A stretch of 64,000 nucleotides of DNA from Ampullaceana balthica (Eukaryota; Mollusca; Gastropoda; Lymnaeidae): positions 586,501-650,500 of the forward strand of contig CALYLW010000129.1 of assembly GCA_944989445.1 (NCBI GenBank), read 5' to 3'. Every line of letters begins with the position of its first letter. Within the stretch, counting starts at the first letter, position 1. Shown here piece by piece: positions 9,623 through 22,276 of the stretch. Both the position numbers and the translations under genes were made by a program. A model generated the notes under the pieces. That model saw nothing but the letters and a program-made list of their open reading frames with translations. It was not told where the DNA came from and made no database searches.

Positions 9623-12600
9623 ATGACGCAACTTTTAATCGCTTTCTTCCTTGGACTATGCACCTGGTCTGCTACTGGACAGCAGGACATCATCTTCGAC
9701 AGAAATGAATTGGGTCGACCATTTGATGGCATTGGTGGTATCAGCGGTGGAGGGGTAAGTTTTACACTTACATGTATGAGATTCAGTTCTTCGTGAGTTG
9801 TTTTGTGTTATTGGTAGTAAAATGTTTCATATTTTAAATTTAAGAATGCGTATTGAAAGCTCTTATATTCCATTATTATATACACTTTATGGCCAACATA
9901 GTCTGAGCTTTCTAATAACGGAGTGGTTATCCCCAGAATTCTGCAAATAATCTCCAACGTTATCACCAGAATTCTGTGGCTATTCAGACCTGGGTCGGAA
10001 TACTTTTAAAAACACTAATTCCATCATGTCTTCCTGTTCGCACTGTAGTGTGAAGGACTGTCGGCGTGGTGGTACAGAGTTCGATTTTCTTTCGCGGAAA
10101 CTTTTTTTTTAAATTAATTTTTTTTTACAGAGTTCGATTTTTAGATGGAGAATCTTTTTTTTTAACTAATTTTTCTTTTTTAATTTTATTAAAATTCTAT
10201 TTTAACCATTTTGTTATTAAAGATACATATTTATAGGCCTACATTTATATCATATATCCAATATGCAATGGACTGTACCACTGAGCTAGTATATATAGCT
10301 CATTGGACTGAAGATTCTAAAATATAAACTTAAAATCAATATGACTATGAAAAAAAATAAGGCTGACACTGTTTTCTTATTCGGGTCAGATATAATCAAC
10401 GTGAATAAACTTGATACACATGATAAATAATGCTCAAAATTAACTTTGAGAATATTTCACTGAATTCTCCCTTCAACTTCAACGCCCAGTCCTTCACAGA
10501 ATTCTGGGGTTAACGTTGAAAATTATTCGCAGAATTCTGGGGATAACGCCTTCCTTCTAGGGGTCTACCGATATATCGGCCAGCCGATATATCGGCACCG
10601 ATATCTGGATATCGGCAATATCGGTATCGGTAGCATGTAAAGGCCCCGATATTGACGTCACCGATATTTCATAAAAAGTGACATTTTGACCAAAAAAAAA
10701 CGGAAACAAAAAAAACTATCAATTAGATTTACAATATCTCGACAAATTAATATATCGACCCCGATACCGGTATTGAAATAGTCAAAAGAGTCCTAGTATT
10801 AATATGTGCAGCCACGATACAGTGTGCCATGTGCTTTGATATTGTTTAGGTATCGGCCGATTTTCGTATACTCAGAAATACTGTGTAAATAGTGCCGATG
10901 CCAAGTATACCGTAATATCTCTAATAAATGTATAACATGTAAACATTATGTTCACGTAATTGCTCTAATAGCAAAGATGCACGCAGAATCGCAGATGTCT
11001 AAAACATTTCGTTTCGTATGGAATAACAAAATGTACCGTGTGAAGACTTGTTGTCATTGGCAACCATTCAACCTTCAACCTCATTTTCATTCTATTACTA
11101 TTAGATCTCATTGTTTCATTCATAAAAGGTGGCCGTGTGCAAAAGCCATTAAACTATTGGTTAGAATTAATAATTATGAGTCAAGGTTGAAGTTTCAAAA
11201 GAACTTCGTAATTTTGCTTGTACATTTTTATAAAGGACTGTTCGTTTTGTTATGAGTCCTATGTAGGTCATGATCTGGAACTTGTAAACACATCGGAAAC
11301 TTCGTTTCGGGAAAAAAAATGGTAATATCGGCAAAACTGGATATCGGCTGACCCTTTAATTATAAAATATAAAATATAAATACATGTAATTACGAGTGAT
11401 AAATTTAAGAATGACGTCATCAAATATGACAGCTGTTATTTTTGTCCTAACAAATACTCATATCGGCACTCATATCGGAAAAAAATATCGGTAATATCGG
11501 CAAAAATGCTTATCGCCTAATAAAAAAGATAAATAATTAGGAGTGATAAAATTAAGAATGATGTCATCAAATATGACCGCTGGGTTTTTGTCCTAACAAA
11601 TACCCTATCGGCACTCATATCGGAAAAAAATATCGGTAATATTCGTAATATCGGCAAAAATGCAGTTCGGTAGTCCCCTAATATAAAAGATAAATAATTA
11701 CGATGTGATAAATTTAAGAATGACGTCATCAAATATCACCGCTGGTTTTTGTCCTAACAAATACTCATATCGGCACTCATATCGGCAAAAAAAATATCGG
11801 TAATATCGGTATCGGCAATATCGGCAAAAAGTCATATCGGTAGACCCCTACTTCCTTCTAATAAACAGAACACATTAATATTATACAGAAGTATAGCAGG
11901 AGAGCATGTAATCAAGTAATTTTGCCAATTTTTTTTTAATTGCAAAGCCATACAACAAAACGGGTGTCAATTTTCTTGAGATCACAAAACGTGTTCCATT
12001 TTATTTTATTTATTTTTGTTGAGCGCTTAATAAGTTAAATAAGTTAACCTAAGGGGCCGTCCTTAAATGACGTCACGCACCATTTCTGACAAGTGTTACG
12101 AGGGGAATGGGGTGTTTAAGAAATGTGACGTCACATGAAAAATCGTGCAACTTTAAATAAAATGTTCACTTAAATATTTGATTATTTATAACTTATTTTA
12201 TCACCCTTTACATGGCTTCACGAGTGTTATGATATTAGAGTTTCCCTTTTCACTAAATACATACTTAAATAACAAAAAAGTAGGGCTGCGGAAATTAACG
12301 ATTAATTTCTTGATTAATCGTTAAATATTTTAACGATTAACAAATGTTTTAACGACTAATCGACCCACCACTTATAAATGTACTGGAAGTAAAAAGAATA
12401 ATATTTCGGCTGATAAGTATAAACTAATTTCCGGACGATTACACGAACATTTTGGTTTTAAACTATTGACTGTCGTGAATGTTCAAAATGTTGATAAAGG
12501 TTACTGTGTCCATTGAGAGAAATCGTTTGCCTACCATGCAATAAGTCTAAGCTTCGTTTGTCCATGTGCAAAGTTTTTAAAAAAAACAACTCGTGTGCAA

Positions 12601-15600
12601 AGTTTCTCAACGTCCATTTTTGTGCAATATTTTACAAAATTTGCTGCGCGGTGATTCTAAACTCCTGCGTGTCTACGGTCAAATATCTGCACAGCTGCGC
12701 TGCTTAAAGGGAACATTGCTACCATGGCTCTAACACTTCGCTTACATATTACCTGCATACCAAACAACCACTACAGTATCAGAAACTTCAGCTGAGATAA
12801 TCTAAACTCTAAAGCTATGTGAACGATTGTTCAGCTCGGCTGGTTATATTGTCGATAAGACCCGCTCATCACTTGAACCAAATAATGTCTTTGCTTTGTT
12901 GATTAAAAGATGTCATATAAAGAAGACATTCCAGTGTTATTTCGATTTTCGACAAGTAATAAATGTTACTTATGACACCATAAAATTATTTGTTTTTGGC
13001 TTTAATCGAAATTAACGATTAATTAATCGTTAATTTTTCAAAAGTTAACGATTAAATTTAAATTAATCGTTAACAGCCCTACAAAAAAGTGATTTGAAAC
13101 ATACTCATTTTCAAATAGAAATGGCGTTTATGGGGGGGGGCGGCAAAGCTTTGTGACGTCATATTGGAGGGGGGCTAACTTTTTGTGACGACTTGTTACC
13201 GGGGGGGGGAATCGGACACAATCGCGTGACGTCATTTACGGACGGCCCCTAAATTGAATCGAATTCAGTAAGATGTTATTCAACTTAGTTAAACATTTTA
13301 TTTAAGGCCATTCTTTCGTCCACCAATTTTGCGTTTATGGAATAACTTTCAATTTCAAATTATCACCGAAATGGAACTTTAGTCTTTTGCTTCATTTTTG
13401 GAAAATCAGTTTTTCTCGATATAGTTTATGTAGACGGCAATTTGTTTGCCGACCCCATAGTACTAACCCCCACACTGGCATCACCAAAATGAATATTCTG
13501 TTTTAAAAGTAAATGTGTCTTTGTAGTGTCATTTGAGTAACTAAAATATTCGTATAGCACGAAACTATGAAACAAATGCTGCGTTTTGTGTTATTTCGCT
13601 TCGCTTAACAAAAATAGTTAGTTTCGTTTGTTCTTTTCTTACACTGAATAAATTGTGAAAGGGTGCATTGAAATATTTTTCAAAAGGTAAAACTAGACAT
13701 AAGAAATTGATGTGTTCAATTATTTAAAAATCATAATAGTGAAGAATCAATATCTGACAATGTGACTTAACTTAGTGACGTAGTACAGCGTAACCTTATT
13801 TATTAAAAATTTATTTGTTTAATCATTTGATTTTGATAAAAATCTTACTTTTAGTAATAGTAATACAATTGTTAGTAACAATGTTACAATAACATTCCTT
13901 GGGTACCGGGACCTTTACTGTACGGACTGTAGACTGTAGGCCTACGTACCGTAGCGGGGGTACTGGTACTAGATGTACTGTGCCTGGGGTATCAGTACCA
14001 GTATTAATCTGAGCATACTCTGAAATAATTGTTTAAAAAGCTCCATGTAAGCAACATTTTAGATATTTTTGTTCGACAGAAGTTTCCAACCTGACCATTA
14101 CATGCTCATTTACCAAAATAACTGCATGTATAAAGTGTTACAATTGCTGTCAATGCAAATCAACTTATTTTATTTTTAAAACTGTTTTAAAAAATTGAAA
14201 GACAGAATTTACTTTTCTTCTTTAGGCTACTTCCAAACTTTTGGTTAATTACCCCAAAGAACAGAGGGATCAGATTCTTGATTTTCTCTTCAAGGTTAGT
14301 CTGTCTTTTTTAATAAAGGGGGAATAAAGAAATGGTTTCTTTATGAAAATTTGAACAAGTTTGCTTTGAAGTAATTTTAAAATTATTTTAAATAATCAAA
14401 TAGATACTTCACTAGAACTAAGTGCAACTTAGTGTTGTATGAATATATTCATCTTAATTTTTTTTTAAACCTTTTTTTTTCACAGCCAAATTTCGGAGCT
14501 TCTCTAAATATCTTAAAAGTTGAGATTGGTGGCGATGCTCAGAGTACAGGTAAGTTCAAAGAATTTTATTGAAATTGCCTTGAATGGTTTTATATTTTTC
14601 ATTTTGCATTGATTAAATTTTAATAAGCTTTTCAATGCTCAAATCTTTTTTTCATTAAGACGGAACTGAAGCATCTCACATGCACAACAGTTGGGAGGAA
14701 AATTATGAACGCGGTTATGAATGGTGGCTGATGCTCGAAGCAAAGAAGGTGAGATGTAAATATATTTGGACGTTGATGACAAGGTTAAGGGGCTTGTTAT
14801 AATTGCTTTGCTTCTTTGCTTTTTTGCTTTTATTAAAACATCCAAATGAAACATTTAAATCAATAAAAAAAATATAATTTATAATCAATTTCTCAGAATG
14901 ATTGACTTCTTTTTTATTAAATTTAAAACAAATTTATTATAGAGAAATCCAAACATAAAGCTTTTTGGTCTTCCATGGTCATTTCCTGGTTGGCTAAAGA
15001 AAGATGCAAATAATCCATACAGTGATGTCAATCGCACAGCAGACTATGTAGTAAGATGGGTTAGTGGAGCCAAAGCAACATACAATTTGACAATTGACTA
15101 TATAGGGGTAAGTCTATTTGTTAAAAAAATATATTTCTCTTCTTGTGTGGCTTGCAAATTAAGCTGTGACTTTAAAAAATTTAGATGCATCATGCTGGTT
15201 AACAAATCCTTGAATGAGAAATAATGCTTTAGATTTAAGGCATTTTTAAATAAATATTTGTATATAAACAAATTGATTCTTTCATTACCTTTCAGATATG
15301 GAATGAGAGATACTATGAAGTCAGCTACATAAAGGTGAGATAAAGCTTGTAGTTGTAGGGCTGTTCTTAAATCTGAAATATAAAGAACCTATATATATAT
15401 TATATGATTAAATTACATTAGATAATTTTGCACATTACATTTTATGTTATTTATTTTCTTAATATATATTACATTAATTTAAATTATATCAAATTTTATT
15501 ATATATAAGTATTGTCTTATTATATATTATTTGAATTGTATTAAATTATATCATTTGTTATAGCACATTTTATATTACAGTTTTTTAAAATTTCTATTAT

Positions 15601-18600
15601 ATTTTTATACTTGTTGTATTATATATGTTCATTATATTATATGTACAAACAGGACAATGGTAAGCATTCTACTGTGCTAAAAAAATGACATACAATGACT
15701 TGTTTTCAGTCTGCTATTAGTGTACTGAAATAGAGCTCCTATAATTATTAAATACAGTATTCTTGTTATGGGGTGATTTTTTGGAAAGATTGTTTCAAAG
15801 TTAAAAATATTACTGCAATACATCTTGAAAGTAATTTATAACACTTTACTTCATGTACTTCAGGCACTCCGCTACACTCTTGACAGCAAAGGATTTCAAA
15901 ATGTTAAGATTGTTGCAGCTGATGAAGGATGGGAAATCGCCTCAGATATCTCCAAAGATCCAGAAATTGCACAAATTGTGCATGCAATGGGGTAAATCAT
16001 GCATTAAATTTCAACTAAGTTTTAAATGTATTTTAGCTTACCAAGAATTTAAGACTAAGCATTAAAAGGACATAATTTTTTACTTACTTGTTTATACAAA
16101 ATCTCATAAGCCTGCAATGAAATTTAAGTATCTTAATTTGTTAAATAATGGCTTATAATATATTTTTATGGTTTATCAATTACAAGCTTTTTTTAAATCA
16201 AATCTGTTTATAAGATGCCACTACCCTGGAACAGGAGCATGGGACTTTGCTATCAGCTTGAAAACACCACTGTGGGCAGCAGAAGATTACAGTACCTTCA
16301 ATGACAATGTTGGAGCAGGATGCTGGGCCAGAGTAAGAATAATCAGATGCTAGGTTGAGTATGAGTAAACGAATGCTTGGTTTGGTCAGGATCTTGTAGG
16401 ATGTGGGATTAATTTAGTGGAATGGATGGCAATATGGATGCTGAGAGAGGATCAAAGTAAATTTTTGAAGCCATGCCAAAATAAGACCTTAGGCTTAGGC
16501 CAAGGTCAAAATAATAGTATTATATGCTAGGGTGAATATTTTTAAACTTTGGTTTCATTAGATGTGACTAATTGCTACTAATCCATATGTAGTAATGGTA
16601 TTTCCAATATTTTCTGATCCTCAGATATTAAATCAAAACTATGTTAATGGTTACATGACAGCGTAAGTTGTTTTTGTTTTTTTGTTTAAAGTAATCATTT
16701 GTATTATTAAATTTTTAAAATTTAGAAGAGCTAGTAAACATTAACATTTTTCTTTTACCATTTACATTTTTAATTTGAACAGAACAATTGCTTGGGACCT
16801 TATTGCAAGTTATTATGAGGATCTTCCTTACACCAGAGATGGCTTGATGACTGCCATGCAACCCTGGTCTGGCCACTATGTTGTGGAGGGTCCCATATGG
16901 ATAACTGGTTGGTTACCTATTTATTATACAAATAAATAACAATACTCTTCAAAAGTTTGAACCTTCAATTCAAAATTTTATATCTCGTATCTTTTTAAAG
17001 AGATAATTGTCTGTAAATTCTGTAAGTCAGGATGACTGGCTTTCTTTTATTAAATGTTTTATACCACCTGACTTTTCTCTGAATGAGTTCAGTATACCTC
17101 ATTGATGAGGAAACAAGGGAAACGGTTGGGTAGTGACGAGATGGAGGAAATGATTTTTAAATAACAAATTTAAAACTAAAAATTAGAAAATTAATTTTCC
17201 AGATTGGTGATTTTGAATGATAAAGTTTATTTTATGACTGTTACGATACTAACAATTTAGAGATTACAATTTGAATAATGTACTAAGAAAAGTAGCAAAT
17301 AAAAATATAAAGGCGATGACTTTTTTCCAGTTTAATGTGCATTAAAAATGAATTAGACTTCTATTACATTTAAATGTTTTTTAAAAGTAATTTGTTAAAA
17401 ATGTTGATTTGAAGAACCATACCAATTTACTACACTTACATACTCATGTCACTTTGCATTGCAATATTTTGGTAGAAGAAATTATTGTAATTTTATTTTG
17501 ATATGGTGTAAATAATAAAATTTTATCCCTTGTAAAAATTGTTGCATGTATATTGACAAAATGCATGACAAGTTTGACTTTTGAGTTCTAATTCAACTCA
17601 AATGTACAGGAATGAAATTTCTCTTACAATAATAAACTTTAGCATCTGACTAAAATTCTTATTAAATAGCTCACACAACACAATTTGTTGACCTTGGCTG
17701 GACTTACCTTAACCATGGATCTGGAGTTGGCTTTTTATCAAAAGGGGGATCATATGTGTCTTTAGTTGATCCTGCTGGTGAAGATCTGACAATTGTAATT
17801 GAGACCATGGTGAGTCTTTGGGGCATTTAATTTTGAACATTTTTAAGCATCTAAAAATTAATTTACATCCAATTAAATTTCCACTGCATTTTCTTTTCTA
17901 TTTGTAAAATATAAAATTACATATAAGGTGGAATGATTTGACTTATAATTAAAACACTTTTGAAATGGTAATAATTGGAATAATGCATATTGTGATTTTT
18001 TTCATGAATTAACTGCAATAATGTTTTTAGTCACATGATCATTCTGAATGCATTAGACCTTCACTTCCATGGTTCAATGTTGAACCTCAAGAAATCACTT
18101 TGACACTCAATGGAAGTTTTGTAAGTACTCATTAACTCAGTATAAACTTAATTTGTTACATTGTCAAGATTTTGAAAGGCTTGTTCCTTTTTTATTATCC
18201 TATCAGTTTTCAACTAATTTTCTTAGAATTTACCTTTTCCCCACATTATTCCATTTTACTGCTATTTTATACTAACTAAAGAAAACGTTTTATTTTATTT
18301 TATTTATGTACTTTTTTTTACTCTTGAATTGTATCTAAAAATACATTAACAATTTTTTAAAAATATTTTGTCTATTTTTTTTACTGCTTTAGGCACATAT
18401 TACAGAGATGAATGTCTGGTACACCAAATTAGGTTTTGGAAATGAAGCCAATACAACTGTCTATTTTAAGAAGCTTGATAACATTAAGGTAGTTATAAAG
18501 CATCATATCATAGCAATAATTTAAATTAAGATACATTATTTTAATTTTTTTTTGTTGTAAAACAAAGTATTTTGAGCATTTTAGAAAAAATGTGACCTAC

Positions 18601-21600
18601 CCCCCCCCCTCGCTACAAATGAACCTACATGTGGAAGAAAATCAGTAGCCCCAAGCCTAATGCTCTTTATGGGTCTTCCCAGAAGACCCCCTCAGCTATC
18701 TGGCCCCCACGGAGACGTAACAGCTGAGAAACCCCACGGGAAGCGGTCGCTTCTGAAGCGGCCACCTGGGCATCCAAGATGAAAAGTCGAATATGCTTCC
18801 CACTAAATTGACCTCACAAGGAGGGGTGGAATTCCCTACTACAACCCGCTACCACTTTGGCGCCACCCCGGCAAAGCACACCAGTCTCAAGGGTTAGGAC
18901 CCCCGCTAAGCAGGGGATCATCAATGACCTACCTAAGGTGTGATCCCCACTGGAAGGTTTCCTCAGAGCTGGCGTCCGCTGCGTTCTTCATGGTTCCTTT
19001 TGCTAATCCGTACTGGCGCTCCTGGCCCTAAATCGGCACCGCTCAATGGCCTTGCTAGTAAACGGAGGGGACAAAACGGTCACTTTGGAGTAACCCGACC
19101 CTCAACGGGTACTTGGGTTTTCATCATCGGCATTGCATCTAGATGCTTTGCCTAAGATCCACACAGCAACTGTAATCATGTTACTAGCACATAACACCTA
19201 ACATATCGGACCTCGGCATTGCTTGTCAGGAGTTGCCGGTTTCGGGTCACGGTCAGGTTCGCGAACCTACTCGTCCGTCGAGCCCCGTAGAGGCCACCCC
19301 TTCTCGACAGGCCACCCCTTCTCGACAGGCCACCCCTTCTCGACAGGCCACCCCTTCTCGACAGGCCACCCCTTCTCGACAGGCCACCCCTTCTCGCTAC
19401 TAATGCACCCGAATGCGACATGACGCCTAGCAATGCGCATACATCATGCGACCTCACGAGAAGCATTTTTATAGCTCTCGGCTTTTTAAAAAGTAGCAAC
19501 ATCGCTGATTTCGGTTTTTTAAAAACGTATGTTTATGTCATTTAGTGTTCAAAAGCTGTGTCGTGGACTCTATTTGATGAAATTTGAACATGTGGTTTCT
19601 GAATATTCTGATACAATTTCCTTTTATTTTCTTTACTCTTTAATTGCTGCTTCAAAGTCTAATTATGCAGCAGTTAATAATTCAAACAATGAGGAATCAG
19701 ATGTTGAAATTAGTGATAGTGATACTGATAATAAATAACTCTGATCAGAGTGACGCTAACGAGAGTCGAGTGATGGAGACACTGTCACTGAATCTTGGTC
19801 AGAAAATTTGACCAGTGTTACAGACAAGCTATAAAATGTTAATGAAATTACAGGGGAAATCATTTTCTCCCTATTGACAGCAGTCTCATAGACTACTTCA
19901 ACTTCCAACTTTTCATGAACTCTGCCATGGTAGTTGTTAGTTGCTGAAACAAACATACGCTGAACCGCAGCAAACAGCCAAGGGTAAGAAAGACACCCAG
20001 TGAAGGAGGTTACTAATGAGGACATATATAAATTCCTCTACATCAACATTGTGTTTAGACTCGAGTAACCAATTACAAAATTGTATTGGTCAGTGGATAT
20101 GTTTCTTGAAGGTTCATGAGACAATAAAATAAAACAAAGGTGACCAACAACGGAGGTCAACGTCCAAAAACAGTGATGTAAATTTACAAAAAACACTTTT
20201 TCAGATTTATTTAAAATATAATTGTGAATTTAAGTACATCAACCTATACATTTTTTAAAAGCTCATCCAATTTTCTGTTTTTTTGGTGTGTGTTTTATTT
20301 TAAATGTTTATTTAGGAGTTTTAAAATATTTTTAATTAATATGGGGGTGCAAGTTTTTTTTTAGAGTGATCTCCCTTTGCTTAGTATTTCAGGGGGTGTT
20401 TTGGTTTTTGTGCTATCTAATTTTATTTTCCTGTAGTTTGTGAATGGCCAGGCCAACCTGAGTTTACAGCTTGATGAAGTATATACGCTGACCACTTTAA
20501 AAAGAGGTCAGAAAGGTTCATACCCTGATCCTCCTCCACCAAAACCTTTCCCGCTGCCATACAAAGATGATTTTGAAAGTAAGTAATTTTTAACATCATA
20601 TATAATATATATTTAACACTGGTAGGTTATTATTACCAGCAATGTTCCCTCTAAGGTTCATTGGTCTGTGTGCAAAGTTGCACAGTATCCATTTTTGCTA
20701 GCAATATTTTACAAAATTTGCTGAGCTGTATTTCTAAACTACTGTGCATCTGCTCAGCCACGCAGCATAAAGGGAACATTGATTACCACTGGCCAAGATA
20801 TTTTATATTTTTGAATACAATGACACTTTCAATGAAGATTTATATTCCAACAATATTTTATAACATATTTTTCATTTGTTACCTTTTACAATAAATAAGA
20901 TATATACTTTGTTTTTCAAAGATTACTCATTGTACCAAGAACCTTACAACCTTGCTCAACAATCTGGTTCTTTTGAGATTATCAAAGTTGGACAGAATCA
21001 GGTTGTTCGCCAAATGGTCCTTACAATGCCAATCTATTGGTGTAATGCTGACACAAGTAATAAGTCTGTCAATTATATTGGGGAGAGAAGTTGGTAAGTT
21101 AGATTCTGTATTTCACATTGTAAACATACAAAATTAAGATTTCATTGGAACACCAATCCCATATTATATGATAAATATACCATTGCAGACTTAAGTTTTA
21201 TACTTAACCTTTAACTTCAATTTTAAATTATTTCATGTTAGATTAATATATTTCATATTAGATGTGAAGTGAAACAAGCAGAATATTTAAATTTTTTTTT
21301 AACAGGAAGGATCTGTTTATTGAAGTAGACTATGACTTCCCAGAGGCCAATGCCACACGTGGTGTATTTGTTGCAGCTCGTCTAACCCAAGGTGGATGTG
21401 AAGCAGATCAGTCTTATGGAATTTTCTTTTTTGCCTTCCAAGATGGCACTTACCTTTTGGCAAATGATCTGAGTAAGTTTTAGAGGCTAAAACTAAATAT
21501 ACTGTTCATATGTGATTTCATAAGCACATTTCAAAATTAAAATGAAATTCAGTTTTTCAGATATATCATTTATTTTACAGAACGTGCAAATGTTATTACG

Positions 21601-22276
21601 CAAGGGAATGTAACACTTAAATCTGGTTGGCATAAACTCTCGTTACTTCTTCAGGTAAATATTTTAAGTTTGTATAATAAAATTTAAATGTGCTTAAAAT
21701 GTTTAAGTTGTAATGATTTGGTGAAATTTCATACATTAATTCATTGTTATATTCAGATGTTCCTATATATACCTGAACAAGCAACTTAGAATATGAAATT
21801 AAAATTTCAATTTTGAAAGGGGATTGAAATGCTTTTCATGCCCTGAGTGAATCAGCATGATTTGACATTACCTTATTAATCAAATTTATCAATATTCATG
21901 TAATGACAACTTACATGATACATTTTCTTTGTTTAACTAAATTTAATATTAAATCAAAAATTGATTACATACTTTTCAATCAAAACTTCTTAAAAATATA
22001 CAATTGACGGTATATTATGGTATATTATTTTCACCATCAAATCAGGGAACAAATGCCTTAGGAGCCATTGATGGTAAAGGCATCTTCAATGTCACAATTC
22101 CTAACAATCCTGACCATGGGTTTGCTGCAATTGGAACCGATTGTTTTGGGCTTGCAGACTTCGATAACCTCTATATTGCATCCAAAGAAGATGGAATACC
22201 AGTAATGGAGAAATATTTTAAGAAATATCTTTCTAGACCTCTTTATTTTGTCAAGAACTTTGAGATAAAGAATTAA
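9623..22276 (+). CDS. GALC: Galactosylceramidase (GH59), complete 18-exon gene
   Basis: Lysosomal beta-galactosidase that removes galactose from galactosylceramide and psychosine. Coding exons, all with AG/GT borders and consistent phases: 9623-9754, 14226-14294, 14486-14549, 14660-14748, 14943-15107, 15296-15334, 15864-15991, 16215-16332, 16625-16662, 16783-16907, 17670-17809, 18031-18120, 18393-18488, 20437-20578, 20922-21093, 21306-21472, 21581-21654, 22046-22276. The product is 692 residues, close to human GALC (about 685). A signal peptide spans residues 1-20. The GH59 barrel starts at [14 protein letters not shown]. The acid/base Glu is E210 in ADEGWE and the nucleophile is E252 in LWAAED. 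The C-terminal beta/lectin-like part includes DDFENYSLYQEP and ends in the last exon with [12 protein letters not shown]. No frame break is seen, so it is probably functional. Introns 1 and 13 carry large repeats. Fine boundaries come from splice consensus only. Confidence 0.95.
9927..10548. mobile_element. Inverted-repeat element in GALC intron 1
   Basis: The left end has GGTTATCCCCAGAATTCTGC and ACCAGAATTCTGTGG. The right end carries the inverted counterparts TTCACAGAATTCTGGGGTTA and GCAGAATTCTGGGGATAAC. Terminal repeats are about 60-70 bp and imperfect, and the centre is poly-T-rich. No clear duplication, so the class is unknown. Confidence 0.55.
10558..11850 (+). mobile_element. hAT-type nonautonomous element in GALC intron 1
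   Basis: Starts TAGGGGTCTACCGATAT and ends ATATCGGTAGACCCCTA, with a perfect 8-bp duplication CTTCCTTC at 10550-10557 and 11851-11858. The interior is full of ATATCGG motifs and has three tandem units of roughly 150 bp, each carrying AATGACGTCATCAAATA. A 92-codon open frame at 10977-11255 is also present in the relative at 44668, but the differences change residues freely, so selection is doubtful. Size is 1293 bp. Confidence 0.9.
12281..13081 (+). mobile_element. hAT-like element (TAGGGCTG termini), 801 bp
   Basis: Begins TAGGGCTGCGG and ends GTTAACAGCCCTA, with a perfect 8-bp duplication CAAAAAAG at 12273-12280 and 13082-13089. Subterminal repeats of TTAACGATTAA/TTAATCGTTAA occur at both ends. 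No transposase frame. It hosts another MITE at 12539-12718. Confidence 0.9.
12539..12718 (+). mobile_element. hAT MITE (CAATGTTCCC type), 180 bp
   Basis: Flanked by a perfect 8-bp duplication CTACCATG at 12531-12538 and 12719-12726. The right end is TTAAAGGGAACATTG; the left end has decayed to CAATAAGTCTAAGC. It shares its interior (TTTTACAAAATTTGCTG) with the cleaner copy at 20640-20781. Confidence 0.85.
18590..19480 (-). mobile_element. GC-rich LINE-derived insertion in GALC intron 13
   Basis: A GC-rich island in AT-rich intron sequence. Its right part (about 19225-19310), read on the minus strand, matches the first about 80-100 nt of the LINE that starts near 33808, including the CCCCGTAGAGGCCACCCC block (CCCCGTAAAGGCCAACCCC in the LINE). 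The rest shows no RT or endonuclease frame. It may be a nonautonomous derivative that keeps the 5' end of its LINE, as SIDERs do. The 18-bp repeats at 19289-19396 lie at its outer edge. Confidence 0.5.
19289..19396 (+). repeat. 18-bp tandem repeat, six units
   Basis: AGGCCACCCCTTCTCGAC is repeated six times almost without change; the last unit diverges at its end. The unit is part of the LINE-like 5' sequence, so this is a local expansion of the element's terminus. Confidence 0.9.
19610..20100 (+). pseudogene. piggyBac-like transposase N-terminal fragment, degenerate
   Basis: Plus-strand phrases in changing frames resemble the start of a piggyBac transposase: an acidic stretch [16 protein letters not shown], then [18 protein letters not shown], then [17 protein letters not shown]. 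Several stops and shifts separate them. The match is by pattern only. The fragment lies in GALC intron 13, next to the GC-rich insertion. Confidence 0.35.
20640..20781 (+). mobile_element. hAT MITE (CAATGTTCCC type), 142 bp
   Basis: Starts CAATGTTCCCTCTAAG and ends ATAAAGGGAACATTG. The flanks are ATTACCAG (20632-20639) and ATTACCAC (20782-20789), an 8-bp duplication with one mismatch. It lies in GALC intron 14. Confidence 0.8.

Larger units (their letters stand above)
12053..13249 (+). mobile_element. Harbinger-like MITE, short subfamily, with nested hAT elements
   Basis: Terminal GGGGCCGTCC at 12053 and GGACGGCCCC at 13249, flanked by TAA at 12050-12052 and 13250-13252. Subtracting the nested element 12281-13081 and one duplication leaves about 390 bp, the size of other short copies. 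Located in GALC intron 1. Confidence 0.9.

Noticed and set aside
19225..19320. Hammerhead ribozyme (GGACGAG...CGAAAC)
   Set aside because: The core CUGANGA is not matched and the sequence between the boxes is too long for stem II.
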